Below, piece by piece: positions 1 through 7,593 of a stretch of 17,410 bases of DNA. Numbering within the stretch: the stretch's first letter is position 1; each line of letters starts with the position of its first letter. The stretch is from Bacillota bacterium (GTDB lineage Bacteria; Bacillota_A; Clostridia; Peptostreptococcales; Anaerovoracaceae): NCBI GenBank assembly GCA_017437925.1, contig JAFRWQ010000088.1:1-17410 (forward strand). The letters run 5' to 3'. The notes under the pieces are model-generated. The model had not been told where the DNA came from. It saw nothing but the letters and a program-made list of their open reading frames with translations, and ran no database searches. Both the position numbers and the translations under genes were made by a program.

Positions 1-30
1 AAGACCTTCCGCTTTTTAAGTCTTTATTCC

Positions 31-657
31 TTAAACTTTAGGCCTGTTGGCCTTTCTGAGGTAGCCGGCCAAAGACCTTGAAACCAAGCCTCCCGCGATG
101 CCGCAGACGGCCGCCTCCACCAGGCCCTGGACTCCCACCAGCAGGATCACGAACATCAGGGGATTTGAAGCCCCCAGCCTTGAGACCAGGTTCTGCACGT
201 ACTCGCAGTTATAAAAGACCAGCACCAGGTAGCCCATGAAGAAGAGGGTGTTGAGCAGGGGCGCGGATACCGCCCCGACGAACCAGCACCAGGTGTTCTT
301 TTTGTCCGCAGCGTCCGCGGCTTTAAAGATCAGGCCGCAGCAAAAGCCCATGAGTGTCCTGGTGATCACACAGAGTATGAAGGTGTGGACCGGGCTTGCA
401 AGCAGCAGATTGCTGGTCATGAGGGACGCGCCGCTTAAAGCGTCCTTAAAGCTCAGCGCTCCGAATACCAGGCCCAGCAGGGCTCCGGCTTCCGGGCCCA
501 GCAGCATGGCGCCCACGGCGATTGGAAGGGTGAGGAAGCTCATGTACAAAGGCCCCACGGGCACGCTGCCCAGGCCTATGGCCTTCATCACCAGTTCGAC
601 CGCGATCAGAAGGGCGGTCTGAGTCATCCGGTTCAGTTTTTCTGTGTGTTTGTTCAT
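31..657 (-). CDS. ECF transporter S component (substrate-binding membrane subunit), PanT-like
   Basis: A 208-residue, very hydrophobic protein with about six membrane segments. This matches the size and topology of S components of energy-coupling factor vitamin transporters, which bind the substrate and dock on a shared EcfAA'T module. The stretch near residues 30-70 (VPVGPLYMSFLTLPIAVGAM, then LLGPEAGALLGLVFG) resembles the pantothenate-type S family, where 'P-I/V-G-P' and 'LGP..GA..GL.FG' are typical. The substrate is therefore possibly pantothenate or another vitamin, but it cannot be fixed from sequence alone. The start is supported by GGGAGG (minus strand, around 664-669) 6-7 bases upstream. 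No EcfA or EcfT gene is in the window, so it probably uses a module encoded elsewhere (group II ECF). The family call is solid; the substrate is a guess. Confidence 0.85.
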   Translation of the reverse strand: MNKHTEKLNRMTQTALLIAVELVMKAIGLGSVPVGPLYMSFLTLPIAVGAMLLGPEAGALLGLVFGALSFKDALSGASLMTSNLLLASPVHTFILCVITRTLMGFCCGLIFKAADAADKKNTWCWFVGAVSAPLLNTLFFMGYLVLVFYNCEYVQNLVSRLGASNPLMFVILLVGVQGLVEAAVCGIAGGLVSRSLAGYLRKANRPKV

Positions 658-707
658 TGGGTACCTCCCGCTTTCATTCTGTCTTCAGCAGATATGATGC
701 AAGCTTG

Positions 708-716
708 AGTATAGCA
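708..716 (-). promoter_or_regulatory. Extended -10 promoter of the ECF S-component gene
   Basis: Read on the minus strand this is TGCTATACT, a TGn-extended -10 box (TATACT) about 50 bases upstream of the start codon at 657. No convincing -35 hexamer is seen at 16-19 bases upstream. The leader of about 40 bases is too short for a known vitamin riboswitch. Confidence 0.5.
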
Positions 717-736
717 CTTTTATGAGGCTGCGGAAC

Positions 737-766
737 AAAAAAACGCGGGAAAGTTCTTTTTCCCGC
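737..766 (-). terminator. Rho-independent terminator of the TSUP permease gene
   Basis: On the minus strand an 8-bp stem GCGGGAAA / TTTCCCGC with a 6-base loop is followed by G and seven T. It lies about 40 bases past the stop codon of the permease gene. It separates that gene from the S-component gene further along the same strand, which has its own promoter. Confidence 0.85.
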
Positions 767-807
767 AGTAGGGCAGGCTTTAATACGTTTTGTACAGAAC
801 GCCGGGC

Positions 808-1572
808 TCAGCCCTGCAGCAGCTCGGTAATGATCTTTACAAAGAAGATCGCAAGCACCGTGAGCATTATGGGTTTTACCGCCTTAACGCCCTTGCTTCC
901 GTAGAAGCGGGTCCCCAGGTATGCTCCCGCTATATTGCAGACTCCCGCGGCAAGGCCCAGGCTGTATATCGCTTTGCCGTTCATGAGGAATATGACCAGG
1001 GCGGTGGCTGTGGACGCGAGATTCAGCGCCTTTGATATGCCCTGGGCCTTGTCCAGGCTGTGGTGGGCAAGGGTCACGAAGAGCAGTATCATGAAGGTCC
1101 CGGTCCCGGGCCCGTAGAAACCGTCGTACATTCCGACGGCAAAGGCGACCAGAAGGCTGAGCTTGAGGGTCTTCTTTTCATCGTAGGGCTCGTATTCCTT
1201 TTCAATGGCGCTTTTTTGAGTCAGTCTGAAGAAGAGCAGGGGGAGCAGCGCCAGCATTATGATCTTGAGGTAGAGCTCGCTGATGCTCAGGTTGATCCGG
1301 GCTCCTATGGCGGAGCCTATGAGAGCAGCCGGTACGCAGCAGAGGGTGGTCTTGACCGGGATATAGCCCGCTTTGGCGTATCTGCAGGTCGAGACCGTCG
1401 CTCCCATGGTGCCGCTGAGCTTTCCGGTCCCTATGGCAAGGTGGACCGGAAGTCCCGCTATCATGAAGGCCGGGAGGGAGATAAGGCCTCCTCCTCCCGC
1501 CACCGCGTCTATGAAGCCCGCAAGTCCCGCCATGGGGCATATTATCAAGTACTGAAGTAAACCTATCTCCAT
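808..1572 (-). CDS. TauE/SafE (TSUP) family sulfite/sulfur-compound permease
   Basis: A 254-residue integral membrane protein with about eight hydrophobic segments. The two halves each carry a TSUP signature: GFIDAVAGGGGLISLPA near residues 18-35 and GMYDGFYGPGTGTFM near residues 148-162. This inverted-repeat arrangement is characteristic of the TauE/SafE family, whose characterised members export sulfite, sulfoacetate or related anions or move sulfur compounds. A GGAG box lies 6 bases before the ATG at 1572. The gene is transcribed away from a D-cysteine desulfhydrase-like gene starting 218 bases away. That neighbour releases sulfide, so a role in clearing or moving a sulfur product is a reasonable inference, not shown. 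Family confidence is high, substrate confidence low. Confidence 0.88.
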   Translation of the reverse strand: MEIGLLQYLIICPMAGLAGFIDAVAGGGGLISLPAFMIAGLPVHLAIGTGKLSGTMGATVSTCRYAKAGYIPVKTTLCCVPAALIGSAIGARINLSISELYLKIIMLALLPLLFFRLTQKSAIEKEYEPYDEKKTLKLSLLVAFAVGMYDGFYGPGTGTFMILLFVTLAHHSLDKAQGISKALNLASTATALVIFLMNGKAIYSLGLAAGVCNIAGAYLGTRFYGSKGVKAVKPIMLTVLAIFFVKIITELLQG

Positions 1573-1623
1573 TAAAGCTCCGTTTTCTCTGCCCGGCTGC
1601 TTAAGACCGGCCGCGGCACAAAG

Positions 1624-1652
1624 ATTGTATACTAAAGAAGCCCCGCGCGCAA
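1624..1652 (-). promoter_or_regulatory. Candidate promoter of the TSUP permease gene
   Basis: On the minus strand TTGCGC (1652-1647), a 17-base spacer and TACAAT (1629-1624) form a plausible sigma-A promoter. It lies about 50 bases upstream of the permease start codon. The -10 box matches consensus at 5 of 6 positions; the -35 box matches only TTG. Confidence 0.45.
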
Positions 1653-1692
1653 TTCTCCAAATAACTACAATTCAGACAATAATCCAAAAGCC

Positions 1693-1721
1693 TTAACAAG
1701 GACTGCCATATGTGATATTAT
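1693..1721 (+). promoter_or_regulatory. Promoter of the D-cysteine desulfhydrase gene
   Basis: TTAACA (1693-1698), a 17-base spacer and TATTAT (1716-1721) with a TG-extension at 1713-1714. Both hexamers match consensus at 5 of 6 positions with ideal spacing. Transcription should start near 1728, giving a leader of about 60 bases that contains two small hairpins. Confidence 0.65.
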
Positions 1722-1790
1722 CAACAAGGCCTTTGGCCTTTAAGACGCTGTAATTGCGGCCATGCCGCGGTCAATTTCAGGAGGTTATCA

Positions 1791-2810
1791 ATGAATCTTG
1801 CAAAGTTCCCCAGAAGGATCTACACCCCTTATGAAACACCCATCCAGCCCCTCGACAGGCTCACTGAGGTACTGGGCGGCGGCCCCCGCATCTGGATAAA
1901 GAGAGACGATATGCTGGGCCTGGCCATGGGCGGAAACAAGACCAGAAAGCTGGAGTTCCTCATGGCAGACGCCCTCGAAAAGGGAGCAGATACCGTAATC
2001 ACCTGCGGAGCCGTCCAGTCCAACCACTGCAGACTGACCCTGGCCGCCGCAGTCACCGAAGGCCTCAAGTGCCACCTGGTCATAGAGCAGAGGGTGCCGG
2101 GCAGCTACAATGAGCATGCCACCGGCAACAACTTCCTCTATCACCTGCTGGGCGTCGAGGGCATCCACGTGGTGGACGGCGGCAGCGACATGATGGCCGA
2201 GATGAAAAAAGTCGCCGACGAGCTGGCAGCTCAGGGAAGAAAGCCCTATATCATCCCCGGCGGCGGCTCCAACGAGATAGGCGCCACCGGATATGCGGCC
2301 TGCGCGCAGGAGATACTGAACCAGTCCTTCAAAATGGGCGTGAACTTCGATCACATAGTCTGCACCAGCGGCAGCACCGGGACCCACGCGGGCCTTCTGG
2401 TGGGACTCAAGGGCGAGAACGCCAACATCCCCCTCACCGGCATAGGGATCAACAAGCCCCTGCCCATCCAAAAGCCCAACGTCTACAATCTCTCGGTAAA
2501 GCTGGCCAAGCACCTCGGCGTTGCCAATGAGATCACCATGGACGACGTCATAGTCTTCGACGACTACGTCGGACCCGGCTATTCCAGAGTCACTCAGGGG
2601 ATGGTCGAGGCAGTGGAGCTGGTCGCCAAGACCGAAGGCATACTGCTCGATCCCGTCTACACAGGCAAGACCATGGCCGGCATGATCGATCTCTACAAGA
2701 AGGGTTACTTCGAAGGCTGCAGGAACATTCTGTTCATCCACACCGGCGGCAGCCCGGCCCTCTTCGCCTACACCGACACCTTCTTCGAGTACGAGGAAGC
2801 TCAGAAGTAG
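1791..2810 (+). CDS. dcyD: D-cysteine desulfhydrase / ACC-deaminase family PLP enzyme
   Basis: A 339-residue fold-type II PLP enzyme. Enzymes of this family turn D-cysteine into pyruvate, ammonia and hydrogen sulfide; close relatives deaminate 1-aminocyclopropane-1-carboxylate. Visible signatures are IKRDDMLGLAMGGNKTRKLE (residues 36-54), with Lys50 as the predicted PLP Schiff-base lysine, then CGAVQSNHCR, and the phosphate-binding loop TSGSTGTHAGL. Length is normal for DcyD (about 330). The start is decided by CAGGAGG ending 6 bases before the ATG. It has its own promoter and terminator, so it is monocistronic, and it is divergent from the sulfur-compound permease. DcyD rather than ACC deaminase is inferred from overall similarity and the sulfur context; activity on other D-amino acids is possible. 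Confidence 0.88.
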   Translation: MNLAKFPRRIYTPYETPIQPLDRLTEVLGGGPRIWIKRDDMLGLAMGGNKTRKLEFLMADALEKGADTVITCGAVQSNHCRLTLAAAVTEGLKCHLVIEQRVPGSYNEHATGNNFLYHLLGVEGIHVVDGGSDMMAEMKKVADELAAQGRKPYIIPGGGSNEIGATGYAACAQEILNQSFKMGVNFDHIVCTSGSTGTHAGLLVGLKGENANIPLTGIGINKPLPIQKPNVYNLSVKLAKHLGVANEITMDDVIVFDDYVGPGYSRVTQGMVEAVELVAKTEGILLDPVYTGKTMAGMIDLYKKGYFEGCRNILFIHTGGSPALFAYTDTFFEYEEAQK

Positions 2811-2827
2811 GGCTTGCATAAAAACAG

Positions 2828-2856
2828 CGCCTCCGGCCCGCCCGGAGGCGTTTTTT
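2828..2856 (+). terminator. Rho-independent terminator after dcyD
   Basis: A perfect 9-bp GC-rich stem (CGCCTCCGG / CCGGAGGCG) with a 5-base loop is followed directly by six T. It lies 18 bases past the dcyD stop codon. Confidence 0.95.
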
Positions 2857-2877
2857 GTGTTCAAGGCGGGTCTTCGG

Positions 2878-2886
2878 TGGTATAAT
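2878..2886 (+). promoter_or_regulatory. Extended -10 promoter of the metallo-beta-lactamase-fold gene
   Basis: TGGTATAAT is a perfect TGn-extended -10 box 47 bases before the GTG start. The -35 region is poor (TGTTCA at 17 bases), so the extension is probably what makes it work. Confidence 0.6.
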
Positions 2887-2919
2887 AAAGTGTTAGATTT
2901 CGGACAATACGCGTAAAGA

Positions 2920-2926
2920 GGGAGGT
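2920..2926 (+). promoter_or_regulatory. Ribosome binding site that decides a GTG start
   Basis: GGGAGGT lies 6-7 bases upstream of GTG at 2933. No in-frame ATG fits the conserved N-terminus of the protein, which begins immediately with the first beta strand. The GTG is therefore the start. Confidence 0.8.
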
Positions 2927-2932
2927 AAGAAC

Positions 2933-3547
2933 GTGATCATCACTTTCATAGGACATTCGTGCTTTAAGATCTCCTCCAAGGGAGCCTCGGCGGTTATAGA
3001 CCCCTACGCCGACGGCAGCATTCCCGGTCTCGGGCCTGTGAGGGAAGAGGCCGACCTGGTCCTGGCCAGCCACGGCCACGGCGACCACGGCGCGGTGGAA
3101 AACGTGAAGCTCAGCGGAAGAAAGGACCTGCCCTTCAGGGTCGAAAAAGTTGCGGGCTGTCACGACGACGCCGGCGGGACCAAAAGAGGTCCCAACACCA
3201 TCCACATCATAGACGACGGGGAATTCCGCCTGGTCCATGCCGGAGACCAGGGCTGTCCCTTAAGCGATGAGCAGATCAGGGCCATAGGCCGCTGCGACTG
3301 CCTGCTGGTCCCCGTGGGAGGCCACTACACGGTAGACGCGGATCAGGCCTTTGAGATGGCTGAAGCTCTCGGAGCCCTCACCGTCGTTCCCATGCACTAC
3401 AGGGGCGAAGGCTTCGGATTTGACGTAATAGGGCCTGTCTCTGAGTTTACGAAGCATTATGAGAGCTTTGAAGAGGGCGGAGCTTCCCTTGAGCTTGAAA
3501 AAGGCGCAAAGAAGACAGCAGTGCTCACGCCGCGCAATGCCCTGTAA
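2933..3547 (+). CDS. Metallo-beta-lactamase-fold metal-dependent hydrolase (UPF0173/YtkL-like)
   Basis: A 204-residue small MBL-fold protein. It opens with the typical strand and GHSCFKI (residues 7-13), then the DPYADG segment. The zinc-ligand motif is H-x-H-x-D-H as HGHGDH (residues 47-52). Later metal ligands are likely in GCHDD (about 75-79), HAGDQG and VPMHY. This is the layout of the UPF0173 / L-ascorbate-6-phosphate lactonase-like group, whose physiological substrate is mostly unknown. It starts with GTG behind a strong GGGAGG. It has its own extended -10 promoter after the dcyD terminator, and mgtE follows 85 bases later with another -10-like box between them. The fold and metal binding are well supported; the substrate cannot be told. 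Confidence 0.85.
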   Translation: MIITFIGHSCFKISSKGASAVIDPYADGSIPGLGPVREEADLVLASHGHGDHGAVENVKLSGRKDLPFRVEKVAGCHDDAGGTKRGPNTIHIIDDGEFRLVHAGDQGCPLSDEQIRAIGRCDCLLVPVGGHYTVDADQAFEMAEALGALTVVPMHYRGEGFGFDVIGPVSEFTKHYESFEEGGASLELEKGAKKTAVLTPRNAL

Positions 3548-3561
3548 GGCGGAACTGCCGT

Positions 3562-3567
3562 TATAAT
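3562..3567 (+). promoter_or_regulatory. Candidate -10 box upstream of mgtE
   Basis: A perfect TATAAT lies 66 bases before the mgtE start codon, in the gap after the MBL-fold gene. There is no TG extension and no clear -35 hexamer, so it may only supplement read-through from upstream. Confidence 0.35.
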
Positions 3568-3632
3568 ACATCAAAAAACGGGGACGGGCCGCCCATAAAG
3601 CCCGGAATACGAGAGAAAGAGAGGTCGCAGAC

Positions 3633-5021
3633 ATGCCGGAACTTGAAAATGAAATGAATTTGATAATGGAGATGCTGCGATCTAAACGCTATCAGGATCT
3701 CAGGGTTCATCTGGACGAGTGCAACCCGGCGGATATCGCGGAAGCTCTCGAAACCCTGACCGACGACGAGACCATGACCCCGGAAGAGCTGGTAAAGACC
3801 TTCCGCCTCATTCCCAAGGATCTCGCCGCCGACACCTTCGTCGAGATGAACCCCGACATGCAGGAGACCCTGATCGCGGCCTTCTCCGACAAGGAGCTCC
3901 ACGACGTGATCGACGACCTCTATCTGGACGATACCGTCGACGTGATAGAGGAGATGCCTGCCAACATAGTCAGCAGGATCATGAAGAACGTGGGCCCCGA
4001 CACCAGGGACAACATCAACCAGCTGCTCAAATATCCCAAGGACTCTGCCGGGTCCATCATGACCATAGAGTATGTGGGTCTTAAGCCCGAGCAGACCGTG
4101 AGGGACGCCTTCAACACCATCAGTGAGTCGGGGGTCGACAAGGAGACCATATACACCTGCTACGTCATCGACAAGCGCAAGCTCATAGGCATAGTCACCG
4201 TAAGGGAGCTGCTGCTGGCCAATTACGAGGACAAGATCGGGGACATAATGGAGACCAACGTGATCTCCGTCAACACCCTGGACGACAAGGAAGTCGTGGC
4301 CCAGACCCTGGCCAAGTATGACTTCACGGCCCTGCCCGTGGTCGACAAGGACGAGAGGCTGGTGGGCATAGTCACCGTCGACGACGCCATCGACGTCATG
4401 ACCGAAGAGGCTACCGAAGACATAGAGAAGATGGCCGCCATAACCCCGTCGGAGCATCCCTACCTCAGATCATCGGTCTTCGAGATCTGGAAGCAGAGGA
4501 TACCCTGGCTGCTGCTCCTCATGGTCTCCGCCACCTTCACGGGCATGATAATCACCAGATTTGAAGATGCCCTGGCAGCCCAGGTGGCCCTTACCGCCTT
4601 CATCCCCATGCTGATGGACACCGGAGGAAACTCCGGCTCCCAGGCCTCGGTCACCATCATCCGCGGACTCTCCCTGGGAGACATAGAGTTCTCGGACATA
4701 CTTGAAGTCGTATGGAAGGAATCCCGCATAGCCCTGCTCTGCGGCACGGTCCTGGCCTGCGCGACTTTCCTAAAGATACTGCTGGTGGACCGCCTGCTCA
4801 TGGGCAACAGCGACGTGACCCTTACCGTGGCCGCCGTGGTCTGCATCACCCTGGTCTTTACGGTATTCATCGCGAAGCTGGTGGGCTGCACTCTGCCGCT
4901 TCTTGCCAAGAAGCTGGGCTTCGACCCCGCCGTGATGGCCTCCCCCTTCATCACCACCATAGTGGACGCCCTGTCCCTCATGATATACATGAACGTGGCG
5001 ACCGCCCTGCTGGGGCTTTAA
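3633..5021 (+). CDS. mgtE: Magnesium transporter MgtE
   Basis: A 462-residue protein with the full MgtE architecture. An acidic helical N domain (about 1-125) is followed by the KYPKDSAGSIMT linker, two CBS domains (about 140-255), the connecting plug helix, and five membrane segments from about residue 288. The transmembrane part carries the family hallmarks MDTGGNSGSQASVTIIRG and the pore segment ASPFITTIVDALSL, whose Asp corresponds to the Mg-coordinating pore aspartate. MgtE forms a dimeric Mg2+ channel in the plasma membrane, closed by Mg2+ binding to the cytosolic domains. Length is typical and no key residue is missing. GAGAGG is placed about 10 bases before the ATG. The leader is too short for an M-box riboswitch, so control is likely by the protein's own Mg sensing. 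Confidence 0.95.
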   Translation: MPELENEMNLIMEMLRSKRYQDLRVHLDECNPADIAEALETLTDDETMTPEELVKTFRLIPKDLAADTFVEMNPDMQETLIAAFSDKELHDVIDDLYLDDTVDVIEEMPANIVSRIMKNVGPDTRDNINQLLKYPKDSAGSIMTIEYVGLKPEQTVRDAFNTISESGVDKETIYTCYVIDKRKLIGIVTVRELLLANYEDKIGDIMETNVISVNTLDDKEVVAQTLAKYDFTALPVVDKDERLVGIVTVDDAIDVMTEEATEDIEKMAAITPSEHPYLRSSVFEIWKQRIPWLLLLMVSATFTGMIITRFEDALAAQVALTAFIPMLMDTGGNSGSQASVTIIRGLSLGDIEFSDILEVVWKESRIALLCGTVLACATFLKILLVDRLLMGNSDVTLTVAAVVCITLVFTVFIAKLVGCTLPLLAKKLGFDPAVMASPFITTIVDALSLMIYMNVATALLGL

Positions 5022-5090
5022 TAGCGACCGGGATGACCTGAAAAGCGTCCGGCTGCCCGGAATGCGGGCAAACTTAAGAACAAAACAAAT

Positions 5091-5122
5091 AGCCCGCGAA
5101 ATCTGAGCTTCGCGGGCTTTTT
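5091..5122. terminator. Bidirectional Rho-independent terminator between mgtE and the convergent operon
   Basis: A perfect 10-bp stem (AGCCCGCGAA / TTCGCGGGCT) with an 8-base loop. On the plus strand it ends in five T; on the minus strand it ends in ATTTGTTTTG. It therefore can stop mgtE transcripts and those arriving from the convergent glyA operon. Confidence 0.9.
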
Positions 5123-5186
5123 ATTGCTTATATTGCTTTGGAGGCATCCGCGCCTTCGGAACATGCGGGCGCTTGTGCCCGGGGCC

Positions 5187-6227
5187 CTAAAGGTACTTTA
5201 CCCTCAGCATCTTGAGAGCCTCGGACAGGGTGTTCGTCCCGCCGCTCACCGCCATGCCGAAGGCGACCCGGGCCGTCTCGGTGCGTATAAGCATGGGGAA
5301 TATCCTTCCCGAGCCCTCGGAAGAGGCTATGACGGCGTCCAGCCCGCTCATATCGGCGGAAAGAAGGCTCATTATGCTCTCTCTGGTGTACTTTTCGGAG
5401 GAACTGAGCCAGAGGCTGAAGGGCTGCTTTATTTCCTTTATCAGCCGGGACGCTGTGAGAAGGGTGCCGACCCTGCCGGCTCCCGCTTCAAGGCAGCTGA
5501 AGCTGGGACACTCCGGCCTGCCCTCTTCCGAACACACTATGATGCGCTGGGGAGAGGTGGAGATGTAGGGCATCGCGGCGCTGACGTCGGCCATGGGATC
5601 TTCGGCAAAGAGGACGCCGCAGCTGGACACCGCGCTGAGAAGATACCTGAAGGAGGGACCGTGAGCTTCTATGCCCTCGGCCTGGCAGCGGTCGCTGAGC
5701 TCCTTTTCCAGGCAGCTTACCAGCCTTAAGGGATCCCAGGACAGGGCTCCCGCCCCAACGCTGATGAAGAGGCGGCAGATCTCAAGGGACCTGAAGGAGA
5801 GGGGTTCTCCCATGAGGCACACGCTTGCCGCAAGAGCCGCCACGTCCCACTCGGCGTAGCCGGCCTTGCAGTGCTCAAAGTCGATGCACTTGAGGGAAGC
5901 GTCGGAGCAGATGAATTTGCCGAAGTCAGCCTTGCCCAGGCAGCTCTGGGTCTTTGCCCTGAAGGCCGCGTACCAGTCGAAGAAGAGCTTGAAGCAGGCA
6001 GCCAGTTTCGCTGGGTCCTCCATGCTTTCTGCGAGAAGGTCCTTAAGGCTTGGGCCGCTGACGTACTCGTGCTCTATGCTGTCCTCTCCCTCAAACAAAA
6101 CCCGGGGAGCGAGGCCGCTCCCCTTGAGTTTTTCGTATATGCTGCTTTCTCTGAGGTAATTCAGGTGGGAACCGTCGCGCTTTATGACTACGTCTCCTTT
6201 TTTGATGACCTCGTTCTGTCCGGACAT
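5187..6227 (-). CDS. Putative fusion of a degenerate kinase-like domain with an N-terminally truncated MobA-like domain
   Basis: 346 residues, not a standard gene. Residues 1-135 look like a small aminoglycoside/choline-type kinase. A short N lobe has KKGDVVIKRDG (Lys16) and the hinge IEHEYVSGPSL (51-61). A catalytic-loop-like LGKADFGKFI (98-107, Asp101) lacks the usual His and metal-binding Asn. IDFEHC (115-120) and WDVAALAAS (127-135) follow. Residues 228-346 resemble MobA/NTP-transferase proteins: RIIVCSEEG, LDAVIASSEGSGRIFPML (296-313), then an 'SGG..L..ALK.L' end. The N-terminal GG-x-S-x-R-MG nucleotide loop is absent, and the ADMP metal motif appears as SSSEKYT. It sits 7 bases after glyA, and its AGGAG box overlaps the glyA stop codon, implying coupled expression. 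It may be a binding or regulatory protein rather than an enzyme. Both domain calls are by eye and uncertain. Confidence 0.5.
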   Translation of the reverse strand: MSGQNEVIKKGDVVIKRDGSHLNYLRESSIYEKLKGSGLAPRVLFEGEDSIEHEYVSGPSLKDLLAESMEDPAKLAACFKLFFDWYAAFRAKTQSCLGKADFGKFICSDASLKCIDFEHCKAGYAEWDVAALAASVCLMGEPLSFRSLEICRLFISVGAGALSWDPLRLVSCLEKELSDRCQAEGIEAHGPSFRYLLSAVSSCGVLFAEDPMADVSAAMPYISTSPQRIIVCSEEGRPECPSFSCLEAGAGRVGTLLTASRLIKEIKQPFSLWLSSSEKYTRESIMSLLSADMSGLDAVIASSEGSGRIFPMLIRTETARVAFGMAVSGGTNTLSEALKMLRVKYL

Positions 6228-6231
6228 AATT

Positions 6232-6236
6232 CTCCT
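6232..6236 (-). promoter_or_regulatory. Ribosome binding site overlapping the glyA stop codon
   Basis: On the minus strand TACTAGGAGAATTATG combines the TAG stop of glyA (6237-6235), the AGGAG box (6236-6232) and the ATG of the next gene (6227). This fixes the start of the downstream gene and suggests translational coupling. Confidence 0.8.
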
Positions 6237-7485
6237 AGTAGATGGGGAAGTTGGCGCAGAGATCCTCGACGCTGTGCCTGATGTAGTCCGCCTTGCCCTC
6301 GAAATCGATGGCGGTCAGGTACATGAGCTCGGCGACGGTCTTCATTTCTTCTTCCTTGAAGCCTCTGGTGGTCACGGCCGGGGTTCCCACGCGGATGCCG
6401 CTGGTGTACTTGGGAGGCTGGGGATCCCAGGGGATCATATTCTTGTTGACGGTGATGTAGACATCATCGAGGCGCTTCTCCATCTCTTTGCCGGTGATGT
6501 TGAATTTTCTGAGGTCGACCAGCATCAGGTGGTTGTCGGTGCCGCCGGATACCAGATCGAAGTTTCTTGCCAGCAGCTCCTCGGCGAGTACCTTTGCGTT
6601 CTTTACGACCTGCTCCTGGTAGGTCTTGAACTCGGGCTTTAAAGCTTCGCCTAAGGCCGCTGCCTTGGCTGCGATGATGTGCTCGAGGGGGCCTCCCTGG
6701 GTGCCGGGGAAGACGGCCGAATTGAGCTTCTTGAAGAGGTCGGGGTTGTTGGAGAGTATCATGCCTCCGCGGGGGCCGCGAAGTGTCTTGTGGGTGGTCG
6801 TGGTGACCACGTCTGCGTAGGGCAGGGGGGACGGATGGAGCCCGGCTGCGACCAGACCCGCCACGTGGGCCATGTCCACCATCAGGTAGGCGCCGGCTTC
6901 GTGGGCGATCTCCGCGAATTTTTCGTAGTCTATGAATCTGGGATAGGCGGAGGCTCCGGCAATTATCATCTTGGGATGGGTCTCAAGAGCCAGCCTTCTC
7001 ACTTCGTCGTAATCGATGGTGTTGGTATCCTGGGTAACTCCGTAGGACACCATTTTGTACTGTTTGCCCGAGAAATTGACCGGAGAACCGTGGGTCAGGT
7101 GGCCGCCGTGGTCAAGGTTCATGCCCATGACGGTGTCGCCGGGGGTGCAGAGGGCCAGGTAAACCGCGTAGTTGGCCTGGGCGCCGGAGTGGGGCTGGAC
7201 GTTGGCGAACTGGCAATCGAAGAGCTTCTTGGCTCTCTCTATGGCCAGGGTCTCGACCACGTCGATGTTGACGCAGCCGCCGTAATAACGCCTGCCGCTG
7301 TAGCCTTCGGCATACTTGTTGGTCAGTATGGTACCGGCTGCAGCCAGCACCAGGGGACTGACGATGTTTTCTGACGCGATAAGCTCTATGTTTCTGCGCT
7401 GTCTCGCAAGCTCGGCGTCTATCGCCGCTCCGAGCTCGGGATCGAGTGAAGAAATATAGGCATTTGTTTTTTCAGCACTGAACAT
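6235..7485 (-). CDS. glyA: Serine hydroxymethyltransferase
   Basis: A 416-residue PLP enzyme that interconverts serine plus tetrahydrofolate with glycine plus 5,10-methylene-tetrahydrofolate, the main source of cytosolic one-carbon units. Family signatures are all present: [14 protein letters not shown] near the N-terminus, [43 protein letters not shown], and the PLP-lysine motif [14 protein letters not shown] with Lys at about residue 233. Length is normal (about 410-420). The ATG is preceded by AGGAGG at about 8 bases. A well-formed promoter with an overlapping dyad lies upstream, and the leader is about 78 bases. It is the first gene of a two-gene operon with the kinase/MobA-like fusion, whose role relative to glycine metabolism is unclear. 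Confidence 0.97.
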   Translation of the reverse strand: MFSAEKTNAYISSLDPELGAAIDAELARQRRNIELIASENIVSPLVLAAAGTILTNKYAEGYSGRRYYGGCVNIDVVETLAIERAKKLFDCQFANVQPHSGAQANYAVYLALCTPGDTVMGMNLDHGGHLTHGSPVNFSGKQYKMVSYGVTQDTNTIDYDEVRRLALETHPKMIIAGASAYPRFIDYEKFAEIAHEAGAYLMVDMAHVAGLVAAGLHPSPLPYADVVTTTTHKTLRGPRGGMILSNNPDLFKKLNSAVFPGTQGGPLEHIIAAKAAALGEALKPEFKTYQEQVVKNAKVLAEELLARNFDLVSGGTDNHLMLVDLRKFNITGKEMEKRLDDVYITVNKNMIPWDPQPPKYTSGIRVGTPAVTTRGFKEEEMKTVAELMYLTAIDFEGKADYIRHSVEDLCANFPIY

Positions 7486-7567
7486 AGTGTTTCCTCCTGT
7501 TGAGTCTTTTGGATCGGAGCGCCGCTCCGTACTGCGTTGGCTGTTGGATAGAATATATTTCCAAATT

Positions 7568-7593
7568 GCAATATATCAAATGCAGCATATTGC
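7568..7593. promoter_or_regulatory. Inverted repeat over the glyA promoter, possible operator
   Basis: GCAATAT (7568-7574) and ATATTGC (7587-7593) are perfect 7-bp arms separated by 12 bases. They cover the -10 box and reach into the -35 box of the glyA promoter. Arm centres are 19 bp apart, close to two helix turns, as expected for a dimeric repressor. No regulator is identified. Confidence 0.4.

Noticed and set aside
1..30. Possible terminator of the ECF S-component gene at the left edge
   Set aside because: Complementary AAGAC / GTCTT ends are present, but the stem is weak and the sequence is cut off by the window edge, so nothing can be concluded.
1788..2864. Long open frame on the minus strand opposite dcyD
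   Set aside because: It mirrors dcyD almost exactly, has no ribosome binding site and encodes a low-complexity protein rich in Gly, Val, His and Asp. This is a typical shadow of GC-rich codon use. Similar shadows opposite mgtE, the sugar transferase and the GT2 genes were left out for the same reason.
3568..3632. M-box magnesium riboswitch before mgtE
   Set aside because: Only about 65 bases separate the candidate -10 box from the start codon, far less than an M-box needs, and no conserved stems are seen.
5054..5070. Hairpin TGCCCG-GAATG-CGGGCA as the mgtE terminator
   Set aside because: The stem is only 6 bp and is followed by AACTTAAG rather than a T run; the 10-bp stem at 5091-5118 is clearly the terminator.
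7486..7563. Glycine riboswitch in the glyA leader
   Set aside because: The leader is about 78 bases and shows no tandem aptamer-like stems.
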